Positions 57,114-64,000 of a stretch of DNA of 64,000 nt are shown here, in pieces. Position numbers and translations under genes: made by a program. Location of the stretch: positions 6,207,001-6,271,000 of the forward strand of contig OX344754.2 in assembly GCA_947034885.2 (NCBI GenBank). The letters run 5' to 3'. Source of the DNA: Thuidium tamariscinum. Its lineage: Eukaryota > Streptophyta > Bryopsida > Hypnales > Thuidiaceae. The notes under the pieces are model-generated. The model made no database searches. It had not been told where the DNA came from and saw nothing but the letters and a program-made list of their open reading frames with translations. How positions within the stretch are numbered: the stretch's first letter is position 1; every line of letters begins with the position of its first letter.

Positions 57114-60100
57114 AGGAAGGAACAGAGAACTAGAAGTTAGGTGTAGAAAATTAGCAACTCAAAGTCTAAAAATTAGCAACTCAAAGTCTAAAAATTAGCA
57201 ACTCCTCTTTTTCTCATTAGCTTATACTACAATAAATGAGGCAATTGAATTCAAAGACTCAAATTGAAGAATGATGAAACTGTAGATGGAAGTTTAGATA
57301 AAGTACAGAAATTAGTTGAAAAAGAAGGAAGAGAAGGAAATCTTAGAGATTTTCTCCCAACCATACAATAAATATTTGAGGATAGGATAGAGTAGGATAA
57401 GTCATTTCTAGTTTGTGTGTGAAGTTCGAAAAAGAATAGTTTCAATAGTGTAAAAAGAAAAAGAAAAAGAAACGATAAGGAAAAGAAATAGGAAATTGGA
57501 ACCACAAATTGTGAATAAATCTTACTTTTAAGCGATGAGTAAAATTGTTAAACAACTTTCAATCATGACAAATAAGAAAGGATAAGAGCAAGTTTACAAC
57601 AATCTTCAAAATGCTCTACCTATCGAGGTAAAAACCTAATTTGTTTGTAATTTAGGCAATTTCAAAGTAGGACAATTATATTAGTGAAACCAAATTAAAA
57701 GTGTGATTCAGTAGTTGAAGATAAAATCTTTTCTTCTATACAGAATAATAATAGTGTAGAATTCTCTTTTAGCTTTATAAAAACATATTAAACTTAGAAT
57801 TTGGATTTAAAACAAATAAGATAAGGCTGGATGAAATTTAATCGTTAGAATGGATGAAAAGTAGTTAGAAAAAGTAAAAGAACAAAAAGTAGAATAAAAT
57901 TGATAAAGAAAAAAATAACAATACTTTTAAGCAAAGAGAATTCCTAATTTTAGTTTACCAAGTGGTAGAAAACCATGGATGAAGTTTGAAATACTGATTA
58001 GAGGTCAAACTTCATCCACTTATAACTTTTGCTAGGAAAGTCCAAATAACTCGGGTCTTACTATTCTGGAACGAATAGAAAATAATCTATAACAATATGC
58101 ATTGATTTTGAGTTTAATTAATATTTGACTAGATAATCATAGTGGCCTAATTCAAGGCCAAAAAAGCCACTAAAAACTTAATTTAGGGTAAATTGAGGTT
58201 ATTTTAACTCCTAAACACTTACAAACTATATAAAGATCTATTGCTTGGAAGGTACAATAGACTAATCCATAAACACCCAATTCAAGAGTTTAAAAATAAG
58301 AACCCAATTATATTAGCTCGTTTGCTATGGGTGGGTAATTGAGTGCTCATAGTCTTCACTCAACTCTTTTCTTTAAAAGTTTGAAATTTCAATTAAGAAT
58401 TTAGAATCTAAATACTTAGATGATGAATCAAACCCTAATACTACAATTTGAAATTTTGAAATTTGAAATTTTGAATAATAGAAATTTAAAAGTTTGAAAT
58501 GATTATTAGATATGCATTTAATTAATAATGCTATTTTAGTGTAATTTGATGCTTGTTCTAAATCTAAAATTTCTACTTGAAAATGATATTATCTGAGTTT
58601 AAGCCCAATTAATGAAATGAAGGTCATCTACTCTAGTTTCTACTCCAATTGGAATTTTGAAAATTTTATATCATTGAAAAATTTATTATAGTTTGAACTT
58701 TAGATGTATTTTCAATGTCCATTGTTTTTTAATTATAGGACATGAAAATTGAGTTTACACCATGACATTTGTCATTGTAATGTACACACATGTTGAAATT
58801 TTCAAAATTTAAAAATAATTTTTTTTAGATATGATTTTTCTTCATTTTTTCTCCAAAAATTCTAATAAAAATAAATTTTTATCAGAAAAATATAATTTTT
58901 GTTGTGAAATACAAAAGATATGTAATTTCATCTTTGAAAAATAAAAATAAAAAATTATATAGAGAAATTGATAGTATACATAGCCTTTATAAATAGTTAA
59001 ATATCCTAAAAGTAGTGAATGTGATAGAGCTTTCAAACATTGAATGTGAGGTCAATAGTTTGTGCATATTGCATTTATATTCCAAAGTGACCACCTTCTA
59101 CCATTTTGTTGTATTTGCATTTTTAACTCAAGGATTTAATATGATAGTAGAAAAAGTTTGAGGGAGAAGAGTTCTCAAAATGTTGATGGTGGAGTTTTGT
59201 TCAAATCAAGAGTTTTAATATTTACTTCAAAAACATAATCTAACAAACAATAGGAAACTTTTAAGTATTTTTTTATAAAGGCTTGTTCAAAGAGGTGGAC
59301 AACTTCTAACAAAGGACTAACACCTAGAAATGGTCAATTGGGAATTTAAAGATGAAGTGTATGAAATTAGAAAAAATGTATTTTAAGACATTATTTAGAT
59401 TCTAATTTTGACATTGGATTGGTAAAATTTTGTTGACTAAATTTCAATGTTTTAAGTCACATGATTATCACTAGTACATTGCATATCCTTTAATGTGATT
59501 GTATATGATACAACTTTATGGAAGATATAAAAAATTTGATTGAGAGACAAATTTGTAAATATTTCAAAATGTCATTGAAAAAAAGGTCATATTGAATAGT
59601 CAAGTTAAATTAAGGCAAATATTCTATTCAATTAACTTCTATTAGATATTTCACTATTGAAAATTATAGGATCTAAAGTCTTTAGAAACTGGTATATTTT
59701 ATTACCTTCTTTTTTAAACATCGTATATAGATCATTTAAATTCTAATATATAAATGTCTCAAAACTAAAAAAAGTAGATTCATTAGAAGAGTGAAGTTGA
59801 TTACATTTATTATTTTTTTTCACATTTATAAAAGAATCCAATAATATAAATAGGAGCAACTTTTAAAGGAACTGAAAATCATGATAAACTAAAAATTAAA
59901 TTAAAAAATGTAGAATTCAATTGTGAGATTATTCTATGTGAAAAATTCAATTGGTAAGACATAATTCATTAGGAATTTTTAGAAATGAATTCATATTCAA
60001 AATAAAGGAGTTGAGTTATGGAAAGAAGATCTCAATGGCCAAGAAAGAAAAGTGCCAAAGTCTTTTTGATTGTTAATCAAATCCTATGAACAAAAATTTC

Positions 60101-60171
60101 AATCAAGAGTATAATAACTCATACATCTATAAAACTATGTACTTATTTGTAGTAGTTTGTTGTAAGTGAGC
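57114..60171. other. AT-rich spacer, no gene recognised
   Basis: A short triplication of 'aaaattagcaactcaaagtc' lies at about 57147-57200. Otherwise AT-rich DNA with short low-complexity frames (for example 57251-57505 minus, a poly-Phe/Leu artefact of AAG-rich DNA). Nothing else is supported. Confidence 0.5.
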
Positions 60172-60179
60172 ACTTTGGA

Positions 60180-61839
60180 CTCGGGGGGTGCACTATTTAG
60201 GAACTCTGTTGATCACGTGCGAACAAGCCCCTATTATGTGTAGGCTATTTAAGTAAGTTTTTGTAATTTATGGGGGGCTTTTTTTACCTAAATTTCTAAA
60301 ACTTGCCTATTTCATATACCCTATATTTTAGTTGAAATTTTTTAGGGTGTTCATTCTTTATACCCTATGTTTATTATAAATACAACATTTTTTTCCAAGA
60401 ACTGCAGGTGAATGGTTCATACAAGACCTAGAGTTGTAAATACAAACCTATAACCTAGCGCCTTTGGAAATTCATAAGTAATCCAAAAATGTTTAAAAAA
60501 ATATGAAACCACGTCTATTAAATTCCATATCACTTTTTGGGTGTGAGAAAATTGGATTCAAAATATTTTGTGAATGCAATACATGAAACAAGTGGACTCC
60601 TTACTACACCTCCTACCTTAATACTAATGAAAAGCAATGACAAAACAATGCAAGAGTCTACTTCAACAGATTGTTTCTTTTTGTACTTTAAACTAAATTT
60701 AATGTAAAAAATAAAAGTGTACTTGAGGTGTACTTGAGGTGTACTTGAGGTCTACATCAAACACACCTCAAGCACACTTTCTATGTTTAACTTTTTATTT
60801 TGAATTAAATTTTTACAACTTCTAATATTTGAATGATTAATTTATTAGTCTCTTAAAGATTTTTTTTTTCAACATAGCTTTCATTCATTCCATTTGAATT
60901 AGTGATGTAGCTTAAGGAGCATCTTGTTTTGGAGCAAATTACGATGTGATTGTTTTTAAGAAATTACTTGTTGGATTAATTTCTTAACTCAATATTAAAA
61001 AAATTTAGAACGAATAGTTTTTCAATGTTTGGATGTAGATTCAAAAGTGGATTTAGACCTAGAAGTGCATTTTATGGATCTTCAATCGAAGCTTACAGCT
61101 TGTTTTGAATTTATCTCAATATAATATTCACAATATGCAATAACGCAATAACAAAGTATATGCAATAACAACAACACAATAACAAAGTATATGCTATAAC
61201 AATAACGCAATAACGCAATAACAAAGTATATGCAATAACAACAACACAATAACAAAGTATATGCTATAACAATAACGCAATAACGCAATAACAAAGTATA
61301 CGCTTTAAGCAGCCCGGCAAACAAGGACTAGCTTCGCCATATCTTAACTCCGTGAGGCCACATCAAGAACGCCACTGTAGCAAGATATATCTCCTACCTT
61401 ACGGAAGTCGAAAGCACAGCATCGGAACCAACCCTCATCGACCTCCGGTCTTGCTGCGTTGACTACAATAGCTCCTGTACATAACTCATCGTTATTGCTC
61501 CTTATTGCTTGGTCTGCACGTACCCTCAGTTATTCTTGTAAACCATTGTCATACATAGGATTCCACCTTGGTATCCTAAAACCAATTTATACTCTCTTAA
61601 GTATAGTCCTAAAAAATTTAGATTTTTGAAGGGGATTTGGAGGGGGGCTACCTTAGAAAAAAATAGAAAAAAAATCTACTAATATAAGGCACCCTTCTTT
61701 TTTTACAATGGCTAGTTGCCCTTTATGGACATGCTAATTTATTTTCAATAATTGTCAAAAATTTAGGTCGCCCCAATTAAAAATACCCTTCATTTGTTCG
61801 CACGCTAACATCTAAAAAATGGGGAGTGCACTCCCCGGG
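60180..61839 (-). mobile_element. 1.66-kb inverted-repeat element, copy 2
   Basis: Nearly identical, in opposite orientation, to 39136-40796. In the parts I compared I found one substitution (40724) and one homopolymer length change. The ends are CTCGGGGGGTGCAC and GTGCACTCCCCGGG. ACTTTGGA is duplicated exactly at 60172-60179 and 61840-61847. Because it has its own target duplication, it is a separate insertion and not the far arm of one giant element. The 80-codon frame inside has the same translation as in copy 1 and comes from the minisatellite. Confidence 0.95.
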
Positions 61840-61847
61840 ACTTTGGA

Positions 61848-63822
61848 TAAGCTTTTTTCTTAATGACTTTTATGTTGAAAAAGTTCTTTTATAACATAAT
61901 GATTGAAATAAATACCCTAAATTGTAGAAACAACATTTTGACTTTGGATGAAGGTGGATATTTTTACAATTAAGATTGTGCAAAATATATTCAAATAAAA
62001 AGTGAAGGGCATTACTATTATGAGAAAAATGTTTCCATCTTCAAAGGATCTACTCTATTACGGACTTTAACAGAGGGGGTGTCAATGCTTATTGCATGTG
62101 CTATGGTCATAGAGGAGGTGTCAATGCCTGAAGAAATAGAGGCAATCAAAGAAAGACAAGTACAAGAATTGACACAATCATTAGAATGTGTGTTAAAAAC
62201 ACCAAATGTAGAAGTGTAATAAATCAAGTAAGATAGTGGTAGAAGAAACAATAGTATAGAGTCTACGGCAGTGTAAACCTAGTATATATCTTTTGAAAGA
62301 GTTTATAGGTATTAGAATGAATTTTCATTATCTTATATGAACTATAAATAAAAACTGAGAAGGCAATGGATATGGCTTCTCATTCATTATCATTCTTTAA
62401 ATAAACCTTCCAATAATTACAATGATTGTCTATTGTACATGTAATATAAACATCAAAACAATATGATATTAATTTAATTGCAATTCATGGTGTTTGAAAA
62501 TTCAAATAAAAAAATAATAACAATAATGAGCATCAAGAAAGTATATATTTTGAACTTGTTCTACTTAGAACTATTCAAAATTCCATCTTCATACAAAATG
62601 TGTTATGTGTATGTTCATTTAATAAGCTTTGGTGTTAAATTAAAATAAAATAAAACAAAATCCAAGGCTAATAGTGAAATTTGTTCCTAGGGAGGCTTGT
62701 TAAATAGGACTCTTCTAATTAACTCCTATTCAAAGCATTGCAATTATAGAAAATGAAGTAAATTGTTCCTTAACCCACATGCAATATGTTTTTCCTTACT
62801 TTGTAAATCTAATTGCAAACTTTTCCTCTCCACTCTTAATGGCCACAAAGGTTAGAGTATTCTCTCAAATTATTTCTTTAATCTTTTAATCTTTTAAAAA
62901 AAATCTTTTTCTTTATTCTTATTTAAATTCTTTATCTTTGATTCAATTTTACGAATGCTGCTTCAGCCTTCAAGTAGTCTTCACATTCCTTAACGGGCTT
63001 TTTCAAATCATCTCTTGAATGAAGTACAATCTAATATGGCTCTTGAATTACCAATTAGGATTAACTCATCTTAACTTGCTCTTTGTCTATACTCAAAGAA
63101 ACCACAATATCTTCCTTCACCAACTTGGATCTCATTAAAATAACACTCAAGTACAATTAACCAAGTAGGATTGGTACAATTTTACATACTCCATTTTTCC
63201 AACTTGGTTCACACATCTTTACATATCATTAAATCAACACTCATCATTAAATTCCAATTACATCACTAATTCTCAAATTGAACATATCCAAAATAACATT
63301 CAATAGTATGCTCACTTTTTACTGACTTCTAATTCGGAATTAAATTAAACACACGAGAACACATCTAAACTTCTTCCAATTTGACATACAAAAATCATAA
63401 TCAAGATACACATGTGATACACAACATACTTCCAATTTGATTTAATACACAAGATTCACAATTCTAGCACAAAACTCAATTTGATTTAAAATATTTCACT
63501 ACATTAATTCAAATTGGTGATAAGATCACCGTTTTACAATTTCACACATTGTTCAACATCTCATGGTTCTAACACATAACAACTAGATTCATCATCTCAA
63601 CTATTTCAACTTGTAATTCAACTATTTCATTCTTCTCCTAAGTGGGATTATACAAAATCAATCACTCAATATTTCTCAATTAGATCCACAAACTACACAA
63701 TTTCAACATAACACCAATTTAACTTTTTTGTTCACTCACAAAATTTTGAACTTCCAAATCGTAGAGTCAGTCAGATGATTTGGATTTGGATCATCCAACT
63801 GCCTCTATGATTTGGAAACTCA
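61848..63822. other. AT-rich spacer, no gene recognised
   Basis: AT-rich with many 'caatttgat'/'aattcaca' motifs in the last kilobase, but no clear periodicity. The minus-strand frame at 62018-62251 has no motif. No gene is supported. Confidence 0.5.
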
Positions 63823-64000
63823 CATTAGATGAAATCTGAGGGCATTAGGAGACCGTTTCGGGTCTGTTCCCGAAACGGCTCCCAATGCCGCAGATCCTTG
63901 TCAGGCCGATTTTTGTGGGAAAAAAAAAAAAAAAAAAAAAATTTTTTTTTTGGGTCCTGAAATATGAAAATAAGTCCAAAAAAAATTTTTTTTTTGAAAA
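63823..64000 (+). mobile_element. CATTAG-family MITE, copy B4, cut by the window edge
   Basis: It begins CATTAGATGAAATCTGAGG and continues with GGAGACCGTTTCGGG, then a perfect ten-base palindrome pair CCGTTTCGGG / CCCGAAACGG around 'tctgtt'. It runs into A- and T-rich tracts and the family landmark 'aaatatgaaaataagtcc' at the window end. The right terminus lies outside the window. Confidence 0.75.

Noticed and set aside
39136-61839. One giant transposon with 1.66-kb terminal inverted repeats
   Set aside because: Each 1.66-kb copy has its own inverted ends and its own 8-base duplication, which are different sequences, so they are two independent insertions. No duplication spans the outer pair.

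Overview
The window looks like nuclear DNA of a land plant, most likely a bryophyte or another early-diverging lineage. It has canonical GT/AG introns of mostly 80-300 bases, long AT-rich spacers, and an intron-rich plant-type autoinhibited Ca2+-ATPase. It also has many small inverted-repeat transposons, including TTAA-flanked piggyBac-like ones, and a ParB/methyltransferase-type gene that I would not expect in a flowering plant. The species is inference; I cannot name it.

Layout. 1-9,000: AT-rich spacer holding short DNA transposons (piggyBac-like, TA-flanked, and a CATTAG-ended family) and one GC-rich island. 9,000-21,768 (+): leader and 34 coding exons of a P2B Ca2+-ATPase of the ACA8/9/10 type, the best-supported gene here (1,109 residues, complete). 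21,800-29,900: spacer with an 82-base tandem array, a 1.77-kb inverted-repeat element with 8-base target duplications, and repeat fragments. 30,158-34,173 (-): a spliced gene for an unrecognised 668-residue protein with an acidic middle and a long degenerate Pro-rich repeat tail; its upstream exons are uncertain. 35,900-38,800: repeats.

38,793-54,165 is the most unusual part. A zinc-finger, MULE-like transposase gene (-) and a many-exon gene (+) with a ParB-like domain followed by a beta-class amino-methyltransferase-like domain start back to back, 834 bases apart. Both look decayed. A 1.66-kb element is inserted in the transposase gene, a 735-base MITE is inserted 3 bases before a splice donor of the methyltransferase gene, and four hairpins with an ATCCGACGG-type core sit in its first intron. 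A repeat array after the methyltransferase gene shares sequence with the end of the 1.66-kb element. I infer the remains of one large DNA transposon whose cargo, or second gene, was a ParB-methyltransferase.

54,500-56,330 holds a degraded Ty1/copia fossil. 56,400-60,170 is AT-rich with a diverged tandem duplication. 60,180-61,839 is a second, nearly identical, inverted copy of the 1.66-kb element with its own 8-base duplication. The remainder is AT-rich spacer ending in the start of another CATTAG-ended element cut off by the window edge.

The Ca2+-ATPase and the 668-residue gene look like ordinary host genes. Almost everything else is transposon-derived, and several insertions can be checked within the window because an uninterrupted relative of the target is also present.
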